The notes: generated by a model not told the origin, from the sequence alone. 64,000 bases of DNA from Kitasatospora mediocidica KCTC 9733 (GCF_000744225.1 NZ_JQLN01000004.1:1116001-1180000); one strand, 5' to 3'; shown: positions 15,824 through 23,943, counted from the first letter of the stretch. Numbers and translations are program-made.

Positions 15824-15874
15824 GCCGCCCGGGTGCGGGTCCCGTACCTGCATCCTGCGAGGCACTCACCCGAC
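15824..15874 (+). repeat. Intergenic hairpin repeat, copy A
   Basis: Shares GCCGCCCGGGTGC, CGTAC, CCTGCGAGGCACTCA and CCGAC in the same order with copy B at 16239-16288. GGTGCGGG can pair with CCCGTACC (one G-T pair). Follows the stop of the preceding gene by ten bases. Probably an RNA structure: terminator, processing site or attenuator. Confidence 0.6.
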
Positions 15875-15900
15875 TCACCCAATCCGAAACGGAGATCGAA

Positions 15901-16236
15901 ATGCCCCGACGTAGCCGCCTGAGCTGGACCGCCGATCACAAGACCGAGTGGGATGGCGCCCCCTACGAGCTGATCAAGCGGGCCATCGCGGACGACAAGG
16001 GCCGCATGGGGCGGCCGCACTGGTACCTGTACGAGGCTCTGCCGGGCGGATTCCAGGTTGAGCGGACCCCGGTGCTGGGCGCGCTCGGCCGCCGGCTCGA
16101 CATCGCGAAGCGCCTCGCCGAACTCCACCTTGTCGACGGTTGGCGCTTCGCGTTCCAGGTGCGCCCGTCGGACGGCATGCCGTTGTGGCGGGGTCGGGAC
16201 GGCGGGCTGCGGCCTCAGGACGAACTCCTCGCCTGA
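15901..16236 (+). CDS. Hypothetical protein
   Basis: 111 residues; CGGAGA before ATG 15901. Trp/Arg-rich. YELIKRAIADDKGR followed by RPHWYLYEALPGGFQVERTP and LGRRLDIAKRLAELHLVDG suggests a small alpha/beta domain. No family recognised. Followed by intergenic repeat copy B. Confidence 0.5.
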   Translation: MPRRSRLSWTADHKTEWDGAPYELIKRAIADDKGRMGRPHWYLYEALPGGFQVERTPVLGALGRRLDIAKRLAELHLVDGWRFAFQVRPSDGMPLWRGRDGGLRPQDELLA

Positions 16237-16238
16237 CG

Positions 16239-16288
16239 GCCGCCCGGGTGCCCGTCTCGTACGGGCGCCCTGCGAGGCACTCAGCCGA
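16239..16288 (+). repeat. Intergenic hairpin repeat, copy B
   Basis: Second copy of the element at 15824-15874. Here GCCCGT (16250-16255) pairs perfectly with ACGGGC (16261-16266) around CTCGT. The stem differs from copy A while the flanks are conserved, which supports a conserved structure. Confidence 0.6.
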
Positions 16289-16326
16289 CCCGACCGCCCA
16301 CCACACCCTCGATCGGAGCCCCCTTC

Positions 16327-16722
16327 ATGAGTAAGCCCGAACTCGGCAAGGTCGCCGTTGACGACCAGCTGATCGTCATCCGCCCGTTCAACCGTTACCG
16401 GGCCGACAACGCCCCGATCCCCGCTGCGGTGACGAAGGTCGGCCGCATCTGGATCGAACTGGCCCAGGTGAATCAGGTTCGCTCGCAGTCGTGGACGTGG
16501 CGGATGCGCCTGGACACGCAGAACGAGGGCGCCCAGCACAGCCAGTCGGACCGCTTCGTCACCGCCGAGCAGTACGCGTGGGAGCAGCGCGTTGCCGAAG
16601 CCAACGCCTACCTGCGGGAGGTCGACCTTGTCCCGGGCTTCAAGTCGCCTTGGTACGCCGAGGACCGACGGCTTGAACTCGCGAACCTGCTGCGCCGCCA
16701 CGACGGCCTGCCCGAGCTGTAG
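16327..16722 (+). CDS. Hypothetical protein
   Basis: 131 residues. Strand-rich N-terminus (LGKVAVDDQLIVIRPFNRYR, then PAAVTKVGRIWIELA) and a helical, acidic C-terminus (WEQRVAEANAYLREVDLVPG, then LANLLRRHDGLPEL). Looks like an SH3-like beta barrel plus helices; no match recognised. Confidence 0.5.
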   Translation: MSKPELGKVAVDDQLIVIRPFNRYRADNAPIPAAVTKVGRIWIELAQVNQVRSQSWTWRMRLDTQNEGAQHSQSDRFVTAEQYAWEQRVAEANAYLREVDLVPGFKSPWYAEDRRLELANLLRRHDGLPEL

Positions 16723-16766
16723 CCCTGACCGCCTGTCCGCGCACCACCACCCGCCAGGAGACCACC

Positions 16767-17090
16767 GTGACCACTCAGACCGTCACCGCCGTCCCGTACG
16801 AGGAGAAGCAGACCGTGACCTACGACCTGCCGAACGGCGCCCCCGACATCTACTCCGGCAGCGACACGCTCGTCCCGACCCGCATCACCATCAACTACTC
16901 GCAGCACCCGTCGTTCGCAATCCCCCGCGTGGTCGAGGTCACCGTCAAGGGCCTGTTCCGCAACTCCGACGGAACGGCCGGGCCGCAGGGCCACCGGGCC
17001 GAGGTGTGGCGGTACGTGCCCAAGGCGGATCGTGCGGCGTGGGTTGCCGTCCTGGTCCGCGAGAACCTGCCGCAGTGGTGGACCGCGTGA
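16767..17090 (+). CDS. Hypothetical protein
   Basis: 107 residues from GTG 16767; GGAGA upstream. Beta-rich (KQTVTYDLPNGAPDIYSGSD, then FAIPRVVEVTVKGLFRNSDG). Ends ENLPQWWTA. Unknown function; coupled to the next gene by GTGA. Confidence 0.5.
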   Translation: MTTQTVTAVPYEEKQTVTYDLPNGAPDIYSGSDTLVPTRITINYSQHPSFAIPRVVEVTVKGLFRNSDGTAGPQGHRAEVWRYVPKADRAAWVAVLVRENLPQWWTA

Positions 17091-17275
17091 GCCGCGCAAC
17101 GGACGAGCCGTCCGCTTGCGGCCACTGCGGGATCCCCGCCCGCGTGCACTACCAGCAGTGGATTGAACCGGTCGGCTGGCACCAGTGGGCCGCGCCCACC
17201 ACCACGCAAATCCTCGCCCGCATGAAGGACCGCCGCACAGCTTGCACCAACCCGACCACCAAGGAGTCTCAATGA
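17087..17275 (+). CDS. Small hypothetical protein with CxxC
   Basis: 62 residues from GTG 17087. CGHCGIPARVHYQQW at the start, one more Cys near the end (ACTNPT). Possible zinc knuckle. Overlaps the MazG-like gene by four bases. Confidence 0.45.
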   Translation: MSRATDEPSACGHCGIPARVHYQQWIEPVGWHQWAAPTTTQILARMKDRRTACTNPTTKESQ

Positions 17276-17901
17276 CGCTCGACGAACTGATCACCGCCCT
17301 CGAAGCCGAGGACCCCACCCAAGTCCTGCGCGATGGGTTCGCCAACCCGCACTCCTACCGCGGCTACTACAACGAGTTGGCGTTCGAGCCTGCCTTCAAC
17401 GTCAGCGTCGGGGAGATGCTCGCCGCCGCCCGCGATGCCCGCGGCGAGACCTACCAGGGCTACAAGGGCGGCGACTACACGATGCGCGGCTCCACGGACT
17501 GCTGGCTGGCAGAGGAAGGGTGCCTGGGCGAGACGTTGGGGCTGCTGGTGTTGCGCGGGATGTTCGCGGGCGCTGTTGCGGCGGACACCACGTGGCCGAC
17601 GGTCGCGGCCTTGGTGGCATGGCTGAACGAGTCCAACGGCAGGGGCCCGCACGAGACCGCGATGCGCCTGCTGAAGCTGGCCGAGGAGGTTGGCGAGGTG
17701 TCGCAGGCGTACATCGGGTTGCAGGGCCAGAATCCGCGCAAGGGCCAGACGCACACCGAGGCCGATGTCGCGGACGAGCTGTGCGACGTGGTCGTCACCG
17801 CGATGGTCGCCCTGCACAGCTTCGCCCAGGACCCGGCGCAGCACTTCGCCGCCAAGATCCAGCGCATTGCCGACCGCGTCAACGTCAAGGCCGAGCCGTG
17901 A
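17272..17901 (+). CDS. MazG-like NTP pyrophosphohydrolase domain with N-terminal extension
   Basis: 209 residues. The C-terminal half holds LLKLAEEVGEVSQAYIG (EExxE) and ADVADELCDVVVTAMVA (ExxD), the metal-binding motifs of MazG/dUTPase-like all-alpha hydrolases that cleave NTPs to NMP and pyrophosphate. The N-terminal ~115 residues (SYRGYYNELAFEP, GGDYTMRGSTDCWLAEEG) form a separate domain seen in phage proteins. Phage MazG proteins may lower ppGpp or clean nucleotide pools; the substrate here is unknown. Confidence 0.75.
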   Translation: MTLDELITALEAEDPTQVLRDGFANPHSYRGYYNELAFEPAFNVSVGEMLAAARDARGETYQGYKGGDYTMRGSTDCWLAEEGCLGETLGLLVLRGMFAGAVAADTTWPTVAALVAWLNESNGRGPHETAMRLLKLAEEVGEVSQAYIGLQGQNPRKGQTHTEADVADELCDVVVTAMVALHSFAQDPAQHFAAKIQRIADRVNVKAEP

Positions 17902-18086
17902 CGACCACGGCTGAGGGGATCCGCCGCGCGTACCACGTGCCGGCGAGGGTCGGCGCCCAGATCGTCGTGTCCGGCCGTGCGGCAACCATCGTCGGTTTCC
18001 GCAACGGCAAGCTCCGGGTCCGCTACGACGGCGACCCGCAGATCTACAACGCGCACCCGGTCCGCAACACCACCTACCTCGACTGA
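17898..18086 (+). CDS. Small beta-barrel-like protein
   Basis: 62 residues from GTG 17898 (GTGA overlap). VPARVGAQIVVSGRAATIVG then GKLRVRYDGDPQIYNAHP is an SH3-like strand pattern. Unknown role. Confidence 0.5.
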   Translation: MTTTAEGIRRAYHVPARVGAQIVVSGRAATIVGFRNGKLRVRYDGDPQIYNAHPVRNTTYLD

Positions 18087-18103
18087 CTCGTGAGGAGCCG
18101 ACC

Positions 18104-18448
18104 GTGAACATGACCCCGAACCCGAGTGATGACGACCTGTACCGGCTCCTCGACGCCTGCGGGCTCAAGACCCTCCGCCCGTGCGGCACCTCGGCCGCGT
18201 ACGCCCGGCACCGGCGCCACGGCGAAACCCCGTGCGAGCCGTGCCGGCTGGCGAACCGTGAGGCACAGCGTCGCCTCCTTGACGCCGAGCATGACCGGCT
18301 GCGCCCGATCAAGCACGGCACGACAGGTGGCTGGCATGCGCACCAGTACCGGCGTGAGGCCGCGTGCGGTGCCTGTGCCCGCGCCTACCGGGCGTATCAG
18401 CGTGACCGGTACGCCGCCCGCAAGAACCAGACCACCGAAGCGGCCTGA
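18104..18448 (+). CDS. Protein with two Cys-pair modules
   Basis: 114 residues from GTG 18104; GAGGAG upstream. Two similar modules: CGTSAAYARHRRHGETPCEP and HGTTGGWHAHQYRREAACGA, each ending in CxxC within an Arg-rich helix. They resemble the GCRCxxC modules at the end of the WhiB-like protein (8263-8781). Probably zinc binding; the repeated Arg/Tyr helices suggest nucleic acid contact. Function unknown. Confidence 0.55.
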   Translation: MNMTPNPSDDDLYRLLDACGLKTLRPCGTSAAYARHRRHGETPCEPCRLANREAQRRLLDAEHDRLRPIKHGTTGGWHAHQYRREAACGACARAYRAYQRDRYAARKNQTTEAA

Positions 18449-18500
18449 GCCCAACACCAGGCCTGCACAGCCCCGCCTACGCCATCAGGAGAACCCCCTC

Positions 18501-18857
18501 ATGTCCGAACCCGTGCAACTCCCCGTGCCCCTCAAGACCGGCGTCACCGAGATCTGGGAGTCCCACCCCACCAACACCCCCGGTCTCCTCGCCGACGAGG
18601 TCCCCGAGCACCACCGCAAGCCCGGCGAGGAGGCGCATTGGCGGATCAGCCACCACTCCGGACTCACCTTCGGCGCCTTCTACAGCAAGCAAGGCGTGTT
18701 CACCTGCGCCGAGTACGTCGCCGACATGGCGGACTGGACGCGCCCTGCCGAGGACTTGGCGGCTGACCCGAGCCTCGACCTGGACGAGCTGTTCACCCGG
18801 GTGCTGCAGGCCGACGGCATCCCCCTGTACCGCCACCTGCCCGCCACCGAGAGCTGA
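18501..18857 (+). CDS. Hypothetical protein
   Basis: 118 residues; CAGGAG before ATG 18501. Acidic, with SHHSGLTFGAFYSKQGVFTC and DLDELFTRVLQADGIPLYRH. No family recognised. Confidence 0.5.
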   Translation: MSEPVQLPVPLKTGVTEIWESHPTNTPGLLADEVPEHHRKPGEEAHWRISHHSGLTFGAFYSKQGVFTCAEYVADMADWTRPAEDLAADPSLDLDELFTRVLQADGIPLYRHLPATES

Positions 18858-18865
18858 GGCCCGCG

Positions 18866-19258
18866 ATGACCACCACCCCGCCCACCGACCAGCAACTCGC
18901 CGACACCCGCCTCCGCGAGGAACTCCTGGCCGCCCTGTCCACCGCTGGCGCCTTCTGCGGCGACTGCGGTTTCGAGCCCGGCGAGATCGGCTGCTCGGAC
19001 TGCGTGCGTGTCCGCGAGCAGTACGCCGACGCCCTGACGCCGATCACCGACCGGTTGCGCGCCGAGCTGGCCACCGCGCAGCGGCAGTCCGAGGCCGCGC
19101 ACTGCCGCCTCCACCACGTCCTGGCCCGCGTCGAGCAGATCGGCCCCGCTGACGAGCCCGCTGGCATCGCACTCGACTTGATCCCGTGGCTCGACGGACC
19201 GCTGCACCCCGACCACCTGGCCGCCTACCGGGCCGCCCTCGCCGCCGGGGAGTCCTGA
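18866..19258 (+). CDS. Cys-rich helical hypothetical protein
   Basis: 130 residues starting eight bases after the previous stop. CGDCGFEPGEIGCSDC (about residues 33-48) is a two-pair zinc site, followed by a long helix (ITDRLRAELATAQRQSEAAH). Unknown function. Confidence 0.5.
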   Translation: MTTTPPTDQQLADTRLREELLAALSTAGAFCGDCGFEPGEIGCSDCVRVREQYADALTPITDRLRAELATAQRQSEAAHCRLHHVLARVEQIGPADEPAGIALDLIPWLDGPLHPDHLAAYRAALAAGES

Positions 19259-19524
19259 TGGCCGAGCCCACTGATGCCCGCTTCGAGCTGGACGTGCTGC
19301 TGATCGGCACGCACCCGGTCACCCGGGGCCGCGCCCTCGACGCCTACCGCGACCAGGTGCTCACCGAAGCCGCCGACCACCTCGACCGGATCGCCGACGC
19401 GACCGAGGCCAAGGTCGCCGAGCACTACGGCCCCGCGTCCGGAATCGGCCCCGGCTCGGCCGACATGGTCCGCGAGGCCGCCCGCACGGTACGCAGCCTC
19501 GCCACCGCTCCTGACGGCCGCTGA
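19258..19524 (+). CDS. Helical hypothetical protein
   Basis: 88 residues; ATG overlaps the previous stop by one base. Helical throughout (DAYRDQVLTEAADHLDRIAD; DMVREAARTVRSLATA). No motif. Confidence 0.45.
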   Translation: MAEPTDARFELDVLLIGTHPVTRGRALDAYRDQVLTEAADHLDRIADATEAKVAEHYGPASGIGPGSADMVREAARTVRSLATAPDGR

Positions 19525-19563
19525 CGCCCGTCACCAACCGCCTGACACCCCGGAAGGACCACC

Positions 19564-20271
19564 GTGCACGCCCTCCCCGACCGCCCCTGGAACGGCCTCT
19601 GGGCCCTCGACGCCTTCTGCAACATCGGAGGCGCCGGCATGGGCCTCCACCTCGCCGGCTACAACGTCGTCGGCGTAGACATCCTCGAACAGCCCCGCTA
19701 CCCCTTCGAGTTCCACCAGGGCGACGCCATCGACTACATCGCCACCAACGGCGCCGACTTCGACCTGATCTCCGCCGGACCGCCCTGCCAGCACGACTGC
19801 ACCCTGACCGCCGGCACCAACAAAGGCCGCGGGGTCGACTACCCGGACCTGCTGGAGCCGACCCGCGCCGCGCTGGAGTCGACCGGCCGGCCGTACGTCA
19901 TCGAGCAGCCGCCCGGCCGCGCCTCGAAGCGCATGCGGGTCGACGTGACTCTGTGCGGCGAGATGTTCGGCCTTCAGGTGCTGCGGCACCGCAACTTCGA
20001 GCTCGGCCACTGGTCGACGCCCCGGCCCGTGCACCAGCCGCACCGCGGGCGCGTCGCCGGGATGCGGCACGGCGAGTGGTTCACCGGCCCGTACTTCGCC
20101 GTGTACGGCGACGGCGGCGGCAAGGGCTCGGTCGCGGAGTGGCAGACGGCGATGGGCATCGGCTGGACCGACGTCCGCCGCGAGCTCGCCGAGGCCATCC
20201 CACCCGCGTACACCGAGCTTCTCGGCCGGCGCTTCGCCGAGCATCACGCCACCGCTCTGACGCTCGCCTGA
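19564..20271 (+). CDS. Cytosine-5 DNA methyltransferase-like protein, first of a tandem pair
   Basis: 235 residues from GTG 19564; GGAAGGA upstream. Motif I: LDAFCNIGGAGMGLHLAGY. Motif IV: SAGPPCQHD with C75. Motif VI is YVIEQPPG, so the usual ENV is EQP (E114 kept). QxRxxx-like motif VIII is weak; motif X-like PPAYTELLG is at the end. Shorter than typical enzymes, with almost no target-recognition domain, as in small phage methylases. May protect phage DNA from host restriction. Paralogue of the next gene; the altered motif VI makes activity uncertain. Confidence 0.7.
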   Translation: MHALPDRPWNGLWALDAFCNIGGAGMGLHLAGYNVVGVDILEQPRYPFEFHQGDAIDYIATNGADFDLISAGPPCQHDCTLTAGTNKGRGVDYPDLLEPTRAALESTGRPYVIEQPPGRASKRMRVDVTLCGEMFGLQVLRHRNFELGHWSTPRPVHQPHRGRVAGMRHGEWFTGPYFAVYGDGGGKGSVAEWQTAMGIGWTDVRRELAEAIPPAYTELLGRRFAEHHATALTLA

Positions 20272-20289
20272 CACTTCGGAAGGACCGCC

Positions 20290-21033
20290 GTGATATCGCC
20301 CCGCCACCCGCTCCCCGCCCGCGAGCCGAACGGCCTGCTCGTCCTCGACACGTTCTGCTGCGCCGGCGGAATGGGAATGGGCTACTACCTCGCCGGGTTC
20401 ACCGTCGTCGGCGTCGACATCGACCCGCAGCCCAACTACCCGTTCCCGTTCATCCAGGGCGACGCCGTCGAGTACATCCGCGAGCACGGCCACGAGTACG
20501 ACCTGATCCACGGCTCGCCGCCCTGCCAGGACTACTCGAACCTGAACGCCTACAACCGCAAGGACTACCCGCGGCTGATCGCCCCGACCCGTGAGGCAAT
20601 GGTCGCGGCCGGCGTCCCGTACGTGATCGAGAACGTCGAGGTCGCCGGCGTCGAGCTGCTCGACCCGATCACGCTGTGCGGCCCGATGTTCGGTCTCACG
20701 GTGTACCGGCATCGGGTCTTCGAGACGAACTGGGGCCTGACCGCCCCGCATCATCCCGGGCACGTGGAGCGCTGCACCCGCAACGGCTACCTGCCGACGC
20801 CGGAGAAGCCGTTCATGTCGATCCACGGCGGCAAGCACTCCCGGGCCTGGCAGCGGGCCGCCTGCGACGCCATGGGCATGCCGTGGATCAAGGTCCCGGA
20901 GGATGCCCGCATGGACCGCATCCAGCTCGGGATCCGCGAGGTCTGCGAAGCCATCCCGCCCGCCTACGCCCGTCACATCGGGCTGCGGGCCGCAGAACAC
21001 ATCCACGCCAGCCGCGCCCTGACGCCTGCCTGA
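20290..21033 (+). CDS. Cytosine-5 DNA methyltransferase, second of a tandem pair
   Basis: 247 residues from GTG 20290; GGAAGGA upstream as in its neighbour. Motif I: LDTFCCAGGMGMGYYLAGF. Motif IV: GSPPCQDYS with C79. Motif VI: YVIENVEVAG with E114 N115 V116. Motif VIII-like RHRVFETNWG. Motif X-like EAIPPAYARHIG. All core catalytic motifs are present. Residues 1-116 align almost position for position with the previous protein, showing tandem duplication and divergence. Target sequence unknown. Confidence 0.82.
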   Translation: MISPRHPLPAREPNGLLVLDTFCCAGGMGMGYYLAGFTVVGVDIDPQPNYPFPFIQGDAVEYIREHGHEYDLIHGSPPCQDYSNLNAYNRKDYPRLIAPTREAMVAAGVPYVIENVEVAGVELLDPITLCGPMFGLTVYRHRVFETNWGLTAPHHPGHVERCTRNGYLPTPEKPFMSIHGGKHSRAWQRAACDAMGMPWIKVPEDARMDRIQLGIREVCEAIPPAYARHIGLRAAEHIHASRALTPA

Positions 21034-21097
21034 CGTCCGTCACACCCGCCTGGGCCGCCGCTCGCACCGCGGCGGCCCACCACCCGAGGAGCACCAG

Positions 21098-21538
21098 ATG
21101 CCCGACCAGACCCCCGCCGAACAGCTCACCGCCGCCGCGGCACGTGTCCGCGAGTTCGCCGCCATCGCTACACCAGGCCCGTGGCGACCGCACGACACCC
21201 ACCTCGGCGAGTACGGGCACACCGCAACCGTCCTGACCGACCGAGAGGAGCTCAACGCGACAGAGCTGGTCGCGTGGCTGCCCACGATGGGCCACAAGCC
21301 CTGGAACGAAGATCGCAACGTGTGGGCCAACAGCGCCTGGATGGCCCTGATGCACCCCGCCGTCGGTGCGGCGCTCGCCGACTGGCTGGACGACGAGGCT
21401 CGCGCCCACGAGGCGGCTGAACAGGCTGCCGCCAACGTCTTCCACGACGACCCGGGGAACCGGGCCGCGTGGATTGCAGCGCAGACCAACGAGTCCGCCC
21501 TCGCGGTGGCCCGTCAGCTCCTCGGCGGTGCGTCATGA
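21098..21538 (+). CDS. Streptomyces-type ATPGPW protein
   Basis: 146 residues; GAGGAG before ATG 21098. ATPGPWRPHD near the start and ANSAWMALMHPAVGAALADW in the middle mark a family frequent in Streptomyces phages, related in its N-terminus to the protein at 26312. Function unknown. ATGA overlap with the next gene. Confidence 0.55.
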   Translation: MPDQTPAEQLTAAAARVREFAAIATPGPWRPHDTHLGEYGHTATVLTDREELNATELVAWLPTMGHKPWNEDRNVWANSAWMALMHPAVGAALADWLDDEARAHEAAEQAAANVFHDDPGNRAAWIAAQTNESALAVARQLLGGAS

Positions 21539-21840
21539 CGCCCGTCGGTGTGTTGCTCGGCTCTGGCCGGGTTGAGGGTGAGGTGCTGGTGTCCGGCGCG
21601 GTCACCACAGCTGTGCTGCGTACGAGCGGTGCCGGTCACGACTGGGCTGTGGTCACGCTCGATGACGGGACGGGGGTGATCGACGTGCATGTGTTCCCGA
21701 GGGTCTGGCGCGACCATGCCTGCCCGGTTCGGCTCGGTGCGCGGCTGACGGTCAACGGCCGGCTGGACGCTACGCCGGACGGGCTGACGATCCTCGCCAT
21801 GAATGTGACGCCCGCGGAGGAAGGAACCGATCGTGGTTGA
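21535..21840 (+). CDS. OB-fold nucleic-acid-binding protein
   Basis: 101 residues. VEGEVLVSGAVTTAVLRTSG, WAVVTLDDGTGVIDVHVFPR and RLGARLTVNGRLDATPDGLT follow the five-strand OB pattern seen in tRNA_anti-type domains. Probably binds single-stranded DNA or RNA. Overlaps the next GTG by eight bases. Confidence 0.65.
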   Translation: MTPVGVLLGSGRVEGEVLVSGAVTTAVLRTSGAGHDWAVVTLDDGTGVIDVHVFPRVWRDHACPVRLGARLTVNGRLDATPDGLTILAMNVTPAEEGTDRG

Positions 21841-22453
21841 GAGACCTGATGTCAGCAGGGACGCGTTGGAGCAGATCGTCAGGTTGTGCGCCGAGGTGGA
21901 CGAGGCCCGCGCCTGGGCGCGGCACGGCTACGAGATCGGGCAGCGCCACTGCGGCTGGACCGACCACGGCGTCGCCCCGGCGTGGCTCACCGACGGCTGG
22001 CCGCCGCACATCGACGACTGCCAGCATTCGGCCGCGCTCGGGCAGGCCGAGGCGCAGCGGTCGGAGGCTGCGCAGCTCAGTCACCAGTACCGCAGTGCCG
22101 CCGAGCGAGCCGAGGCCCGAATCGCTGCGGCTCTGGCAGTGGTGGACCGGTTCGACGAGTACCTGTTCCGCCGGGACGCGGTGGCGGATCTGCGGGACGC
22201 CCTGAACGGGACGGGCAACTCCCAATCTGCTACTACTTCATCCCAAATTAGTAGCAAGCATGGCTGTCCGGACCCGATCGAATGCGACCACGAGGCCGCG
22301 CTCGGGCAGGCCGAAGCCAGGGTCGCCGCTGTTCGAGCGCTGCACGGCCGCGATGACAGCAACCCGCTCGGGCCGTGGTGCGACATCTGCCTCTGCAAGT
22401 GGCCGTGTCGGACGACAGTCGCGCTCGGCGAGCTGTCTGGCGGTGCGTCGTGA
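21833..22453 (+). CDS. Hypothetical protein with internal repeat and C-terminal Cys site
   Basis: 206 residues from GTG 21833; GGAAGGA upstream. Two segments share AALGQAEA, encoded by an identical 20-base stretch at 22031-22050 and 22295-22314. Between them is a Ser/Thr linker encoded by an A+T-rich stretch with an 8-bp inverted repeat (22228-22256). The C-terminus WCDICLCKWPCRT is a Cys motif common in Streptomyces phage proteins. It looks like a fusion of two related halves. Function unknown. Confidence 0.55.
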   Translation: MVERPDVSRDALEQIVRLCAEVDEARAWARHGYEIGQRHCGWTDHGVAPAWLTDGWPPHIDDCQHSAALGQAEAQRSEAAQLSHQYRSAAERAEARIAAALAVVDRFDEYLFRRDAVADLRDALNGTGNSQSATTSSQISSKHGCPDPIECDHEAALGQAEARVAAVRALHGRDDSNPLGPWCDICLCKWPCRTTVALGELSGGAS

Positions 22454-22638
22454 CAACGAGCCGCCGGTTCGAGGGCGAGCGCTTCGCCGAGTTCGACGAT
22501 GACGAGCCGGGGGAGCCGGACTTGTTGTTGCCGCCGGGCCATCACCTGGTAGTACTCCGGCGCGGCGTGTGCCGGATCGCGGTGGATGTCCTGGACATCG
22601 GCGAGTATGAGCCCGACGTTCCGCTTACAGCGACCTGA
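22450..22638 (+). CDS. Small acidic protein
   Basis: 62 residues from GTG 22450 (GTGA overlap). Acidic start (FAEFDDDEPGEPDLLLPPGH), then two strands (LVVLRRGVCRIAVDVLDIGE). Last gene before a strong hairpin. Confidence 0.45.
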   Translation: MTTSRRFEGERFAEFDDDEPGEPDLLLPPGHHLVVLRRGVCRIAVDVLDIGEYEPDVPLTAT

Positions 22639-22670
22639 TCGCCGTCTGGTGCACAATGGCCCCAAGCGAA

Positions 22671-22700
22671 AAGCGCCAACCCTGCCGGGGGTTGGCGCTT
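22671..22700 (+). terminator. Perfect 12-bp hairpin
   Basis: AAGCGCCAACCC (22671-22682) pairs fully with GGGTTGGCGCTT (22689-22700) around TGCCGG. No T tract follows, as is common in high-G+C hosts. Lies 33 bases after a stop codon, so terminator or RNA-processing stem. Confidence 0.7.
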
Positions 22701-22714
22701 CACGAGGTGATCTG

Positions 22715-22879
22715 GTGTCGAATCTCTCCCAGAGTACCCCTCGACTCGCTGGAGCGCGCATGCCGCACGACCTGACTGACGACGAGCTGCTCGCTGCGGC
22801 GCTCGGTGTGACGCCCACCCAACTCCGTGAACTCCCGGACTTCGTGCTGGCCTTCGCCCGCGAGCTGCTCGCTACCTGA
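22715..22879 (+). CDS. Small hypothetical protein
   Basis: 54 residues from GTG 22715, with GAGG nine bases upstream; ATG 22760 is an alternative start. LTDDELLAAALGVTPTQLRE then LPDFVLAFARELLAT is helical and could be a tiny HTH. Flanked by two perfect hairpins, so it may be a separately controlled unit. Confidence 0.45.
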   Translation: MSNLSQSTPRLAGARMPHDLTDDELLAAALGVTPTQLRELPDFVLAFARELLAT

Positions 22880-22887
22880 CACAACGA

Positions 22888-22917
22888 AGCGGGACGCCCT
22901 CGCCAGGACGTCCCGCT
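22888..22917 (+). terminator. 9-bp hairpin after small gene
   Basis: AGCGGGACG (22888-22896) pairs with CGTCCCGCT (22909-22917), 12-base loop, starting eight bases after the previous stop. Confidence 0.6.
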
Positions 22918-22987
22918 CACCGACTAGCGCGCGCCACGCTGCTCACCCGGTTCGAACCCGACGGTACTCCGATCGCAGGAGACACGC

Positions 22988-23698
22988 ATGTTCGACACCG
23001 CCGACCCCACCGACGACATACCCCGCTGCTCCTGCTGCCCGCGTGAACTGCACGGCCCGGACTACGGCCGGCTGGCGTGCTGGCGTTGCGAGGACCGCCT
23101 GTACGGCCAGCTCAACACCGTGGCCACCCTGTGGGCGCAGCTCCCCGACGCCACCTACCGGCCCGTGCTCGAACGTGAACCCGGCCGTTCCATGTCCGTT
23201 CACCCGGGGATGCCCGGCAACGCGACGATCATCAACCTGACGGCGGGCGGTGACGACACCCCGCTCGGCCGGCTGCGGACGGTGGAGGACGACTGGCGGC
23301 GGGCGCGGGGCTTCACGGTGCAGACGTGGCGGCCGACCGCGGACGTGATGGCCGGCGTGCTGCGGTTCCTGCGGGTGCAGTTGCCGTGGGCGTGCGCGCA
23401 GCACAAGAACCCCCGCCTCGTCGACGGTGAGCCGCTGCTCCCCGACGTGCTGCTGCTGTCCGAAGCGCTCCACCGCACCGTCGCCGACCTCCAGGCCGCG
23501 GTCACCGGTGAACCCCGCGCCCGCACCATCCCCGTCCGCTGCCTCGCCGAATGGGACGACGGCGTCCGATGTGGCGCGGAGATGCGCGTCGGCGCCAACA
23601 CCCTGCGAACCATCTGCCCGGGCTGCTCAGCGGTCTGGACGAGGGACGCGTTCATCCGGCTTGCCGAGTCGGCCAACCAGTTCGGAGCTGCAGCGTGA
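22988..23698 (+). CDS. Zinc-binding hypothetical protein of actinophage type
   Basis: 236 residues; CAGGAGA before ATG 22988. N-terminal CSCCPRELHGPDYGRLACWR and a C-terminal ICPGCSAVW with an earlier CGAEM give two zinc-like sites at opposite ends. The middle (VMAGVLRFLRVQLPWACAQH) is helical. A recurrent protein layout in Streptomyces phages; role unknown. Confidence 0.55.
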   Translation: MFDTADPTDDIPRCSCCPRELHGPDYGRLACWRCEDRLYGQLNTVATLWAQLPDATYRPVLEREPGRSMSVHPGMPGNATIINLTAGGDDTPLGRLRTVEDDWRRARGFTVQTWRPTADVMAGVLRFLRVQLPWACAQHKNPRLVDGEPLLPDVLLLSEALHRTVADLQAAVTGEPRARTIPVRCLAEWDDGVRCGAEMRVGANTLRTICPGCSAVWTRDAFIRLAESANQFGAAA

Positions 23699-23943
23699 TC
23701 GAGACCGCCATTGAGGCCGTACTCGCCGAACCCATTACCCATTGGCCGTGCAGCTGGGAGGACTGCCCCAAGCCTGCCGTGGCAGCTGCCCGCTTCCACG
23801 ATCAGGTCGGCCACGTCCACGACTGCTCGCAGCACATCGCTTGGCTGAGGGAATGGAGTGACGTTGCCGAGATCGTCCCGCTGCCCTGTCCGTTCGCGCA
23901 CGGTGACGTCACATGGGTCGACCAGCCGAAGGAGCTGACATGA
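23695..23943 (+). CDS. Small Cys/His protein
   Basis: 82 residues from GTG 23695 (GTGA overlap). PCSWEDCPKPAVAAARFHDQ then HDCSQHIAWLREW suggests a C2H2-like zinc site. Unknown function. Confidence 0.5.
   Translation: MIETAIEAVLAEPITHWPCSWEDCPKPAVAAARFHDQVGHVHDCSQHIAWLREWSDVAEIVPLPCPFAHGDVTWVDQPKELT

Noticed and set aside
22949..22958. GGTTCGAACC, resembling a tRNA T-loop
   Set aside because: Flanking bases do not form a T-stem, and no anticodon or acceptor stem can be drawn around it.
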